Positions 1 through 7,164 of a stretch of DNA of 64,000 nucleotides are shown here, piece by piece (position 1 is the first letter of the stretch; the number at the start of each line of letters is the position of its first letter). Where the stretch lies: positions 1 through 64,000 of the forward strand of contig NZ_JARWOP010000390.1 in the NCBI RefSeq assembly GCF_029868745.1. Reading direction: 5' to 3'. Under the pieces are notes generated by a model. The model searched no databases. It was given only the letters and a program-made list of their open reading frames with translations, and was not told the DNA's origin. The position numbers and the translations under genes were made by a program. The DNA comes from Nocardia wallacei (lineage in GTDB: Bacteria > Actinomycetota > Actinomycetes > Mycobacteriales > Mycobacteriaceae).

Positions 1-1596
1 TCCCCAATGGCGCGCGCGGGTCCTGTAACCCCACAGTGGGCCGCCCCCGTCGCCGCCACCGCCGGGGGCGACGGTAGTCGCCTGCGGGGCGAATGCCGCC
101 GACGCGAGCAATCCCGTTCCGCCGGTGGAGATCTCACGCAGCGTACGCCCACTGGTCGCATCGGCCAGCAGGACGAGCCCGGCACCGTGGCCGGTGGCTA
201 CCGTCGCGCCGTCCCGACTGAAATCCACCGACCACGCCGTACCGATCGTGCCGGTCACCGGCAAACCCCGCGCCTGCCCGGTGGCGACGTCCCACGACTT
301 GACGGTGTCGTCGAAGCCCGCGGTGACCAAGGTCGAGCCGTCCTCGCTGAAGCGAACGGCCTTGACCGAATTCCGGTGCGCCGCTATCACATCGCCATGT
401 TGCGTGCGGGTCGCGGTCTCCCACAGGCGAACTGACCCGTCGGATCCGTCGCCTGTGGCGAGCAGCGCGCCGTCCTTGCTGAAGGCGACCGACACGATGG
501 ACACATGACTCGTCGATAGCTCGAAACGGCTTCTCCCGCTTGATACTTCCCAGCCTCGTACCATCCCGTCCTTGCTCACTGTCGCGAGTGTCGCGCTATC
601 GGGGCTGAAGGCGAGCGCGGCGACATAGTCAGGGTGACCGGTGAGTGGTTCGCCCCGCGGGCGCCCGGTCACCGCGTCCCAGAGCCGAACTGTCTTGTCC
701 GCGCTGCCCGTCGCGATGGTGGCACCGTCCGGGCTGTACGCGATCGCCGTCACGGCCGCCTTATGCGCGGGGATGACGCGGCGAGCGCGGTTCACCACTG
801 CCGCACGCAGCGCGGCTTCGGCGTTCGCCCGCTCCGACGCGACGCCGAGATTCACGGCCGCGACCGCGAATAGCCGCGCCAGGTCCGGATCCGACCCTGC
901 CAGCTGGCGTGACTGCGCGATCAGCTTGCGCGATGTCGCCAAATCGCGCTCGTCGCGAGCGGCGTCGCGCTGGAAGACGAAGCCCAGGCTCGCGACCAAG
1001 GCAGCGATGAGGAACACCGCGAGCGCAGCGAAGACATACCGGTGCTGGCGGGTGTCATATTTCATGAGCGTGCGCTTGTCCGTGCCATGGATCGGTGCGG
1101 CCAGCGTCGCGACCGCATCCTTGAAGGACTCGTCCCGCAGGCTCGGCCTACCGTATCGACCTGGCCGCAGATCGACCCACAGTGGTTCCTCGTCGAAGTA
1201 GCCGGTCAGCCGCGCGGGCAACGCGCTCGTCGCCGGCCAATCGAAGTCACCCGACTCGTCGTCCCACACCGCTGCGCCGTCGGTGATGGCGATCAGGAAG
1301 TTGGCTCGTTCGCGATGCCGGATCCAGTGGTCGATCTCGGCGCCGACCCACGTCGATTGGGCGGCCTCCGGCGAGGCGAGCAGGAGGAAATACCGGGACC
1401 GATCGAGCGCGATGCGGATTTCGCGACCAAGGGCGTCGGCGGCGGGCAGGTCGGTCTGATCGCGAAAGACGCGCAGAGCTCGCGCTCGGTACCATGGCCG
1501 ACCCAGACGCTCGAGGGCCCGCTGCAACCCGGGTGGTAGAGCGCTGTCGGTGGTGTGGCTGTAGGAGATGAATACGTCGATGTCATCAGCGGCCAA
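1..1596 (-). CDS. TIR-transmembrane-WD40 repeat protein (3' end outside window)
   Basis: The frame is open from a TTG at 1594-1596 to the window edge (532 codons, no stop). TTG is the only usable start: an in-frame TGA lies just upstream, and GGGGGAG sits 8 bases before it. Residues 5-140 look like a TIR domain (DDIDVFISYS at 4-13), with a W-x3-E pair (W83, E87) where catalytic TIRs carry the NAD+-cleaving Glu. Residues about 186-207 (RYVFAALAVFLIAALVASLG) are one membrane span. From about 273 onward there are at least five WD40 blades with repeated VRLWD/VRLWE and FSPDG motifs. TIR-WD40 proteins in actinobacteria are proposed signalling or immune NADases, with the propeller as sensor. That role is inferred; no partner gene is visible. 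Confidence 0.85.
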   Translation of the reverse strand, partial: MAADDIDVFISYSHTTDSALPPGLQRALERLGRPWYRARALRVFRDQTDLPAADALGREIRIALDRSRYFLLLASPEAAQSTWVGAEIDHWIRHRERANFLIAITDGAAVWDDESGDFDWPATSALPARLTGYFDEEPLWVDLRPGRYGRPSLRDESFKDAVATLAAPIHGTDKRTLMKYDTRQHRYVFAALAVFLIAALVASLGFVFQRDAARDERDLATSRKLIAQSRQLAGSDPDLARLFAVAAVNLGVASERANAEAALRAAVVNRARRVIPAHKAAVTAIAYSPDGATIATGSADKTVRLWDAVTGRPRGEPLTGHPDYVAALAFSPDSATLATVSKDGMVRGWEVSSGRSRFELSTSHVSIVSVAFSKDGALLATGDGSDGSVRLWETATRTQHGDVIAAHRNSVKAVRFSEDGSTLVTAGFDDTVKSWDVATGQARGLPVTGTIGTAWSVDFSRDGATVATGHGAGLVLLADATSGRTLREISTGGTGLLASAAFAPQATTVAPGGGGDGGGPLWGYRTRARHWG

Positions 1597-1830
1597 CGGC
1601 TTGTCTCCCCCATACCAGAGTCACGAGGCTCTTGCGTCGTCCACTCTAATTACGCGCCAACATGTTTGGGGTGGCAACGGCCAAGATCGCACGATAACCG
1701 TCCGATACTGGTGGAGCAGCCCCGGATGAAGGTTCCGCTGTCCACGCTGTCACGCGCATGGTGGGGCGGGACGTCACGGACACCACGGCACAGGTGACAC
1801 TTAGTTCGGCTAATGATGCCAATTCAACGC

Positions 1831-1868
1831 GGAAACGGCCCGGAACCAGTAGGTTCCAGGCCGTTTCC
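1831..1868 (-). terminator. Hairpin just downstream of the first tRNA-fMet
   Basis: Inverted repeat GGAAACGGCC-c-GGAACC / GGTTCC-a-GGCCGTTTCC with a 4-base loop, starting 6 bases after the 3' end of the tRNA. It probably ends the tRNA transcript. A slightly diverged copy follows the second tRNA gene. Confidence 0.7.
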
Positions 1869-1873
1869 TCTAG

Positions 1874-1947
1874 TAGCGGGGACAGGATTTGAACCTGCGA
1901 CCTCTGGGTTATGAGCCCAGCGAGCTACCGAGCTGCTCCACCCCGCG
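1874..1947 (-). tRNA. Initiator tRNA-fMet (anticodon CAU), copy 1
   Basis: The complement folds as a 74-nt tRNA without encoded CCA: acceptor CGCGGGG/CCCCGCT, D arm, anticodon stem CTGGG/CCCAG around CTCATAA, and T arm GCAGG-TTCAAAT-CCTGT. The unpaired first acceptor position (C1 against U72) and the three G:C pairs at the anticodon stem mark it as the initiator rather than the elongator tRNA. It is identical to the gene at 6587-6660. Confidence 0.95.
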
Positions 1948-1960
1948 TCGGGTAGTTATG

Positions 1961-1989
1961 ACCCTACACGACCTCGGTCCGCACCCCAA
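1961..1989 (-). promoter_or_regulatory. Putative tRNA-fMet copy 1 promoter
   Basis: On the minus strand, TTGGGG (-35, 1984-1989) and TAGGGT (-10, 1961-1966) are 17 bases apart, with the -10 box 13 bases before the tRNA 5' end. The boxes are weak matches, so position supports the call more than sequence. Confidence 0.35.
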
Positions 1990-2062
1990 AACCGCAGGAC
2001 CGGGGCCGAATCGGGGTGCTTGCGGGCGAACGGTTGTGCCGGCCGGCCGACGCTCCGCTAAC

Positions 2063-2554
2063 TCAACCGTCGGCGAGTTCGTCGGCGGCTTCCTGGCCGG
2101 CGGCGCTGGTGCGGCGCAGGAAGTCGGCGATGGTCTCGAGTTCGGCCTCGGAGTAGTGCCGGCACAGTGCGTCCATCCGGCTGTTCATACCCGAAAATAG
2201 TTCGTAGAGTTCGGGATTGCGGTCGCGCACGACCCGTAGAGTGACGGCCCGGCGATCGGCCGCCTCGGGGTCGCGTTCGCGCACGATCCAGCCGCCCTTC
2301 TGCAACCGGTCGAGGATGCCGGTCAACGTGGCCGGGTGCAGGCCGGCCCGGCGGGACAGCGTGGAGGGTGACATCGGACCGTGCCTGTTGATCAGATCGA
2401 GGCAGGTCCAGTCGACGTCCCGCAACTCGACTCGCCCGCCGAACCGCCGATTGAGCAGCGAAAGCTGAATGTTCAACTCGCGCAACGCGTCTCTGACCTC
2501 GACGGCCAGCTTCCGCTGCCGTCGAGACGCCGCGCGCTCGGTTCCCATCGTCAC
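2063..2554 (-). CDS. MarR-family transcriptional regulator
   Basis: 163 aa winged-helix protein. Residues about 50-115 carry the MarR pattern: MSPSTLSRRAGLHPATLTG as helix-turn-helix, then DRLQKGGWIVRERDPEAADR forming the wing with the family's DRR signature (AADRRAV). Charged helices flank it, as in dimerising MarR proteins. Met1 (2554) and Met3 (2548) are equally plausible starts. It diverges from an F420-dependent oxidoreductase gene, with a palindrome between them, so it probably controls that gene. The ligand is unknown. Confidence 0.85.
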   Translation of the reverse strand: MTMGTERAASRRQRKLAVEVRDALRELNIQLSLLNRRFGGRVELRDVDWTCLDLINRHGPMSPSTLSRRAGLHPATLTGILDRLQKGGWIVRERDPEAADRRAVTLRVVRDRNPELYELFSGMNSRMDALCRHYSEAELETIADFLRRTSAAGQEAADELADG

Positions 2555-2675
2555 CCCACCTCGGCTTTACTGCCTCATACGGATTCCATATCGTACGGCA
2601 CGCTCGGACACTTCCACAGCAGCGAGGGACACCGTCGGAGACAGCCGACCACGGCACCTCACCAACGCGAGAGAA

Positions 2676-2692
2676 AGTATGTAAACGATACT
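2676..2692. promoter_or_regulatory. Palindrome AGTAT-N7-ATACT, candidate MarR operator
   Basis: AGTAT-GTAAACG-ATACT lies 37 bases before the start of the F420 oxidoreductase gene, inside the divergent intergenic region. The 17-bp span is typical of MarR sites. A separate half-site TATCGTA occurs at 2589-2595, nearer the marR start. Binding is inferred from position only. Confidence 0.5.
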
Positions 2693-2728
2693 ATATCCAT
2701 CTCGGATATTACGGCTTACACTGGTCTC

Positions 2729-3172
2729 ATGAACGCAGATAGTTACCGCCGCCGAGTCAACACCGTCAACAAGATCATCTCTGGCCTGCAACGAGCCGGG
2801 ATCGCCTTCGGCCCGATGCAACTGCTCACGGTGCGAGGTCGGCGCACGGGCAAGCTGCTCACCTTCCCCATCGCGGTGAACGAGCTCGGCGGCGGCAGAT
2901 ACATCGTCCAGGCGTTCCCGAAGGCCGCCTGGGTGGCGAACGTGCGCGCAGCCGATACGGTCACGCTGGCGCGCGGACGGAAGACGTCGACGGCCCGCCT
3001 GGTCGAGGTGCCGGTGCCCGATCGCGGGCCGCTCCTGCGCGAGTTGGTCGAGACCAGTCCAGCGAGCGTCGGACAGCGATTCGTCACCACGGGCCTGGCC
3101 GACCTCCCGACGCCGGAAGGAGTCGCCGCGGCAGCGGACCGGATTGCCGTATTCAGCGTCGAGCCGGCCTGA
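2729..3172 (+). CDS. F420-dependent nitroreductase-family (Ddn-like) oxidoreductase
   Basis: 147 aa, the usual length for the small split-barrel deazaflavin-dependent nitroreductases (Ddn family). Residues 34-48 contain the family segment TVRGRRTGKLLTFPI, where the R-x-T-G-K loop contacts the F420 phosphate side. YIVQAFPKAAWVANVRAA follows the typical pattern of residues around the deazaflavin pocket. Such enzymes transfer hydride from reduced F420 to quinones or nitroaromatics. The ATG at 2729 puts the start at the domain boundary. The open frame extends upstream to 2381, but that part overlaps marR. It is probably repressed by the divergent MarR. Confidence 0.85.
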   Translation: MNADSYRRRVNTVNKIISGLQRAGIAFGPMQLLTVRGRRTGKLLTFPIAVNELGGGRYIVQAFPKAAWVANVRAADTVTLARGRKTSTARLVEVPVPDRGPLLRELVETSPASVGQRFVTTGLADLPTPEGVAAAADRIAVFSVEPA

Positions 3173-3178
3173 TTCGGC

Positions 3179-3763
3179 TCACCCTCGGCCCCGGCCGCGG
3201 TCGGTAAGCCTGGAAATGAACCGGCCCCGGAACCAGATCGTTTCGTGGCTCACCCGCATACTCTCGTCGTCGGGGAAGTCCTTGCGCAGACGATGCGAGA
3301 TCTGCTCCGGCGACAACCGCCGCGACAGCCCCTCGGCCACCGTATCCCGCAAGGGCTGGTTGTCCACCAGCTTGGACCGCTTGGTCCGGGCGCGAGCCGC
3401 GGCCGCGGCCTGATCGGCACGATACCGCCGCCGTGCCTCAGGCTTGCCCCGCCTCCGCCGCGCGGCGCCGACCACACCATCAGCCACCAGAATTCGCCGA
3501 GCCACCGAAAACGCCACCCCGGCAGTCTTGGCCGCACGATTCACCGACCCTGTCGCGGCGAACACCGACTTGATCAACTCCGCATCCACCGGCCGCGGCA
3601 CACTCCTGGCCCTACCAACCCCGGCGCCCCTAACCCGCAAGATCGCATAACACCGCTGCCGCGTAATCCCCAACACCACAGCCGCTTCCTTCACCGCGAC
3701 ACCAGAATCGACCAACCCAACCAGACGATCCCCGAACCGAGCCACATCCTCCGAAAACGACAC
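3179..3763 (-). pseudogene. IS30-family transposase remnant, N-terminal half
   Basis: 194-codon frame ending 7 bases after the F420 gene. It begins with a helix-turn-helix (AAVVLGITRQRCYAIL) and contains the IS30 hallmark LSPEQISHRLRKDFPDDE followed by MRVSHETIW. A complete IS30 transposase runs about 150-200 residues further into the DDE catalytic core. Here the similarity stops at HETIW and is replaced by an unrelated RGRFISRLTDRG tail. It is a truncated, inactive transposase. A CTCTC/GAGAG inverted repeat at about 3776-3790 may be part of the old element end. Confidence 0.8.
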
Positions 3764-4010
3764 AGTCGCCGCAACCTCTCAAATCGAGAGTGTTACGACG
3801 ACCGTGTGAACCCGCGCAGACAGCCTCGTCCGGCTCGAACGCAGTCGTAGAGTGGATTCACCCTTGTACTCCAACTCCGCGACCCGCGCTCGGTACCCCG
3901 TGCTCGGCCATCAGCGTTACGTCCGCGCCGCTCACCGTAGCCCCGTCAAGCCGTCCGGTGAGCCGATCACCGGCCCTACCCCAGTCGACGCGAAGTCGCC
4001 GGAACGCAGC
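3764..4010. other. Intergenic remnant region, no gene recognised
   Basis: No frame here has convincing coding character or a good start. It lies between the IS30 remnant and the operon at 4084-4808 and is probably the scar left by element decay. Confidence 0.4.
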
Positions 4011-4043
4011 GAGCCCCGCCTGCAAGGGGTACAGGTGGGGCTC
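4011..4043 (-). terminator. GC-rich hairpin downstream of the 4808-4084 operon
   Basis: GAGCCCC-g-CCTG pairs with CAGG-t-GGGGCTC around a 9-base loop, 40 bases past the stop of the minus-strand gene at 4084. There is no clear T-tract. Actinobacterial terminators often lack one. Confidence 0.5.
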
Positions 4044-4083
4044 GGGACCGGGGTCAGCTGGAACTCTTACAGTGGCCAGGCGG

Positions 4084-4377
4084 TCACGCCGGGCGGGCCG
4101 ACTCTCCGATCCCTAGCCGCTCCATCGCCCAGTCGAAAGCGGCGTACTCGTCGGAGGCCGGGATGCTGCGTGTGTAGTAGAGGCCCGGAGTGATCCACCG
4201 GAAGCGACGCCAGCCCTGGCGTGGGCGGACTACCCAGAAACCGAACTCACGATATGGGCGCCAGCCCAGATGTGCGCCTTTCGGCGGTCGCTGCATGCGA
4301 GCCATCAAGGGATAGACGACGTTGTGTCGCGCCCAGATCCACGGGTTACGTGCCGAACGGCCGGGAACCAATCTCAT
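4084..4377 (-). CDS. Hypothetical protein, second gene of a secreted-protein pair
   Basis: 97 aa, unrecognised. The ATG at 4377 is 8 bases after the stop of the upstream gene and has AGGA before it, so it is likely translationally coupled. The protein is rich in Arg and Trp (WIWARHNVVY, WRPYREFGFWVV, GWRRFRWI), with no signal peptide and no clear membrane span. It is probably soluble and basic, perhaps a partner of the secreted protein encoded just upstream. No function can be assigned. Confidence 0.55.
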   Translation of the reverse strand: MRLVPGRSARNPWIWARHNVVYPLMARMQRPPKGAHLGWRPYREFGFWVVRPRQGWRRFRWITPGLYYTRSIPASDEYAAFDWAMERLGIGESARPA

Positions 4378-4385
4378 GTCGCGTC

Positions 4386-4808
4386 CTAGCAGCTGATGAT
4401 CGTGACTGGGGTGTGGACAGAGTATGTATAGTACCCGGCACTCGACGTCTCCCATATGGCCGCGATACCTCGCCACAATCCGGGCTCGCACTGCGCCCAC
4501 GTCGCGATGTTCAACCGCGGATTCGGAATCTTGTGGCGGCTGTCTTCGGCAGCGCGCGTAGTGAATTCGCCTCCGCCTCGGCGCGGCGAGAAGACCAGGG
4601 TCAGCGAGATGGAGAATTCGTCAGGTGGCGTCGTGCAGTCGGCGTATCCGCCGGCGATCACCGCGCCGTGTTCGACGTAGGGCTGCCCCCTGACAAACGC
4701 GAAGCCACACAGATTTTCCGCATGTGCTGGCGGGGTGGGCGTAAGGATGGTGGCGATAGCGCCGATCAGAGCAGCAGCGCAGACGGACGCGATCGATCGC
4801 AGTTTCAT
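4386..4808 (-). CDS. Secreted hypothetical protein with four cysteines
   Basis: 140 aa from the ATG at 4808, preceded by GGGGGA at good spacing. The longer frame starting at 4859 lacks such a site. Residues 1-30 are a Sec signal peptide (MKLRSIASVCAAALIGAIAT core, AHA cleavage site). The mature part holds four cysteines (C34, YADC, QCEP and the C-terminal Cys), enough for two disulfides, and ends exactly at a Cys. This small secreted form is common in Nocardia and Mycobacterium. The family is not recognised. First gene of a two-gene operon with the 4084-4377 gene. Confidence 0.7.
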   Translation of the reverse strand: MKLRSIASVCAAALIGAIATILTPTPPAHAENLCGFAFVRGQPYVEHGAVIAGGYADCTTPPDEFSISLTLVFSPRRGGGEFTTRAAEDSRHKIPNPRLNIATWAQCEPGLWRGIAAIWETSSAGYYTYSVHTPVTIISC

Positions 4809-4962
4809 AAAAGTATTCCCCCAAGTTCGATGCGCCTTCGCGCACAAACAGTTTCGCATCGATGGACCACGCTGGCAACTGAATTATGTTGCCGCACTGG
4901 GCATAACCCGCCTCGTTGCTCCGTCCTCGGGGGCGCCGGTGCCAATACGATCCACGCGGACC

Positions 4963-5325
4963 TCAGCCGTTCGCACGTGTCGAAGTCTCAGCCCCGCGGC
5001 GCCACTCGCTGCGGCTGAGCAGCTCGAGGTAGCCGAGTTCCAGGCCAACACGGTGGTCCGGGTGACGGGGGTCGCTGCGGTCGACACTCGTGCCGTACGT
5101 GACGACATCGCCGTGGTTGCTCGTGTTGACCAGACCCTCGGAAGCCAACTCACGCAACGCTTTCGCCGCGGTGGTGTGTGCGATGCTCCACTGCTGGGCG
5201 AGGTCACGAACCGTGGGCAACCGCTGCCCGCGGCGCAGCTCCCTGTAGACGATCATGCGCCGGTAGTGCTCGACCGACTGCAGATCGACCGGTTCCGGCC
5301 GCTGCAGTCGCGAGGCTCCGGAGCG
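4963..5325 (-). pseudogene. GntR-family regulator, 5' end lost at IS insertion
   Basis: The frame encodes an N-terminal GntR winged helix (LPTVRDLAQQWSIAHTTAAK, then ALRELASEGLVN) and a short tail to a stop at 4963. Coding similarity continues upstream of the only ATG (5256) as LQRPEPVDLQSVEHYRRMIV, with no ATG, GTG or TTG before an in-frame TAG at the IS junction. The native start therefore seems to have been separated by the insertion ending at 5329. A protein starting at 5256 would lack the first helix of the DNA-binding domain. It could still be a very short regulator using a CTG start, but a broken gene is more likely. Confidence 0.65.
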
Positions 5326-5328
5326 CTA

Positions 5329-6423
5329 GGGCCTGTGTCGAAGTGAAGTGAGGGTGGCACCGCTGCGTGGTACCACCCTTGTCTGCTTCTGAAAGTTGTT
5401 GTCTGCGTTGGCGAATGGGCGAGGTCTCCGGTAAGTAGTTCAGCGACCAAGCCAGAACGAATACCGGAGACCTCGTGCCCAGCGTAGCGGTGGCGGGGCG
5501 GGCGGATCTCACCGATGCCCAGTGGGCGCGGTGGGAGCCGTTGCTGCCTCGTGGGAAGAAGGCGGGACGCCCGCCGACATGGACGAAACGGCAGCTCATC
5601 GACGGGATCCGGTGGCGGGCGCGGGTGGGTTGCCCGTGGCGTGACGTGCCGCCGCAGTACGGGTCGTGGTCGGCGGTGTACGGGTTGTTCCGCCGCTGGC
5701 AGCGCGGCGGGGTGTGGCTGGTGATCTGGAAGTTGTTGCAGGTCTTCGCTGATGCGGCCGGGCTGATCGGATGGCAGGTAAGTGTGGACTCCACGATCAC
5801 CCGCGCCCATCCCCACGCTGCCGGTGCCCGCCGCGAGGGCGGCGGGCAGGCCGAACCGCCGGGTGGTCGTGGTGCGCCCGAGCCTGCCGATCACGGGTTG
5901 GGCCGGTCGCGGGGCGGGTGGACGAGCAAGCTGCATCTGGCGTGTGAGCGAGGTTGCCGAGTGCTGGCACTGTTGATCACTGCCGGTCAGGCCGCCGACA
6001 GCCCTCGATTCACGACCGTGCTCGACGCGATCGAGGTCGGCAAGCCGGTCGGCGGGCGGCCGCGGAAACGACCGGATCGGGTCCTTGCCGACAAGGCGTA
6101 CTCCAGCCGTCACAACCGGGACTGGCTACGTCGGCGCGGGATCAAAGCGACGATCCCGGTCCCGGCCGGCCAAGCCGCCCACCGCCGCAATCGCGGCCGT
6201 GCCGGTGGCCGCCCGTCAGCGTTCGACTCGATCGTCTACCGCGACCGCAACACCGTCGAACGAGGCATCAACCAGCTCAAACAACACCGCGCTGTGGCGA
6301 CCCGGTACGACAAACTCGCCGTCCGCTACCTCGCCACCATCCACATCGCCGCCATCAACCAATGGCTCCGACACCAGTGAAGGCAGGCCACAAGCCCGCC
6401 TCCACCCACTTCGACACAGGCCC
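5329..6423 (+). mobile_element. Complete IS5-family insertion sequence (1,095 bp)
   Basis: Both ends carry the same perfect 17-bp terminal repeat, GGGCCTGTGTCGAAGTG at 5329-5345 and its complement at 6407-6423. It is flanked by a TA on each side within CTA/TAG, consistent with the TA target duplication of the IS427 group. One intact transposase frame lies inside. The insertion separates the GntR remnant from sequence next to the second tRNA-fMet. Perfect repeats and an undamaged gene suggest a recent insertion. Confidence 0.9.
5475..6380 (+). CDS. IS5-family (IS427-type) DDE transposase
   Basis: 301 aa, full length. The N-terminal DUF4096-type region includes DLTDAQWARWEPLLP and the segment GIRWRARVGCPWRDVP. 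The DDE catalytic triad is visible as D105 (VSVDSTI), D206 (LADKAYSS) and E262 (NTVERGINQLKQHR, the conserved ERxxxxLK helix). Many relatives encode this protein in two frames joined by frameshifting. Here it is one uninterrupted frame, so the element may be active. The GTG at 5475 starts the protein about 130 bases inside the element. Confidence 0.92.
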   Translation: MPSVAVAGRADLTDAQWARWEPLLPRGKKAGRPPTWTKRQLIDGIRWRARVGCPWRDVPPQYGSWSAVYGLFRRWQRGGVWLVIWKLLQVFADAAGLIGWQVSVDSTITRAHPHAAGARREGGGQAEPPGGRGAPEPADHGLGRSRGGWTSKLHLACERGCRVLALLITAGQAADSPRFTTVLDAIEVGKPVGGRPRKRPDRVLADKAYSSRHNRDWLRRRGIKATIPVPAGQAAHRRNRGRAGGRPSAFDSIVYRDRNTVERGINQLKQHRAVATRYDKLAVRYLATIHIAAINQWLRHQ

Positions 6424-6545
6424 TAGTTCATCCGCGAGCTGATCGTCGACGGCACCAACGAGGGCCGCGTAGTCACGTCCATACCGAGCGGGACGCCACA
6501 ACACAGATGACACTTGGTTCCGCTAATGATGCCATCCACCACGAA

Positions 6546-6578
6546 AACGGCCCCGGAACCAGTGGTTCCGGGGCCGTT
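6546..6578 (-). terminator. Hairpin just downstream of the second tRNA-fMet
   Basis: AACGGCCCCGGAACC-agt-GGTTCCGGGGCCGTT, a perfect 15-bp stem beginning 9 bases past the tRNA. It is homologous to the hairpin after tRNA copy 1, with compensated changes that keep the stem paired. Confidence 0.75.
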
Positions 6579-6586
6579 CCGTCTAG

Positions 6587-6660
6587 TAGCGGGGACAGGA
6601 TTTGAACCTGCGACCTCTGGGTTATGAGCCCAGCGAGCTACCGAGCTGCTCCACCCCGCG
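6587..6660 (-). tRNA. Initiator tRNA-fMet (anticodon CAU), copy 2
   Basis: All 74 bases are identical to copy 1 at 1874-1947, including the C1/U72 initiator mismatch. Similarity between the copies extends about 100 bases past the 3' side (terminator and TAATGATGCCA segment) but stops about 4 bases past the 5' side. Confidence 0.95.
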
Positions 6661-6672
6661 TCGGTGAACACA

Positions 6673-6702
6673 ACATTACACACAGGTGGTGAGGACATAC
6701 AA
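6673..6702 (-). promoter_or_regulatory. Putative tRNA-fMet copy 2 promoter
   Basis: Minus strand TTGTAT (6697-6702) and TAATGT (6673-6678) with an 18-base spacer. The -10 box is 12 bases from the tRNA 5' end. It is a better match than the promoter of copy 1 and unrelated in sequence. Confidence 0.45.
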
Positions 6703-7164
6703 ATCGGGTGGTCAGGGCGGGTTTCCGGGTGCGCGGAGATGATCATGAGCGGGCGATCCGGACATCGGGCCCGAAAGTATCCGTCGGATCACTTCTACGC
6801 ACACGCGCGTCCCCCACGCAAGAGCGGAGAAACGTGAGCCGGACCACAATCACAGGGTGATCTATAACACATAACGAACCGATAACAGACCGACCGGAAT
6901 TTCCAAATGGAGCATAGCTATCCTGCATCAACGCCCTCAATTCGGTTATGCGCTTCATGCATTCCAGACGTTATCAAGACGTGATCTGTCGAAATCTGTT
7001 CGTTATCGTCGTGCTCGGCCCGGATCGATCCTCGTGACGGGCAACCGACCCGAACCGCTGCACGCCGGTGATCCTGCCCCGCGGTTCGAGGGATCCCCGA
7101 CCTCCTGGGGGCAGGGACCGACGGTTCGCCGTCGTGCTGGTGGGCGCAGGGAGGGAAACAGCCA
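6703..7164 (+). other. Intergenic region and long leader of the rpf gene
   Basis: No gene is seen in about 460 bases. The first half is AT-richer than its surroundings (about 6840-6980) and probably contains the rpf promoter. The last 100 bases are GC-rich and can fold: CCTGCCCC at 7073-7080 pairs with GGGGCAGG at 7108-7115. AGGGAGG at 7151-7157 is the ribosome binding site of rpf. I found no match to the ydaO (c-di-AMP) riboswitch core that precedes some rpf genes. Confidence 0.4.

Noticed and set aside
6423..6746. Open frame joining the IS right flank, ending ISSRMN
   Set aside because: It has no domain, is unsupported by a ribosome site and runs antisense across the tRNA gene and its terminator. 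It is chance read-through.
6857..6870. CRP-like site GTGA-N6-ACAC upstream of rpf
   Set aside because: The second half-site does not match TCAC and the similarity is what chance would give in this AT-richer stretch.
6903..7164. ydaO (c-di-AMP) riboswitch before rpf
   Set aside because: I looked for the conserved GGGAACC, GGGGUGAAU and CAGCUAAC-type blocks and did not find them. Only a generic hairpin is present.
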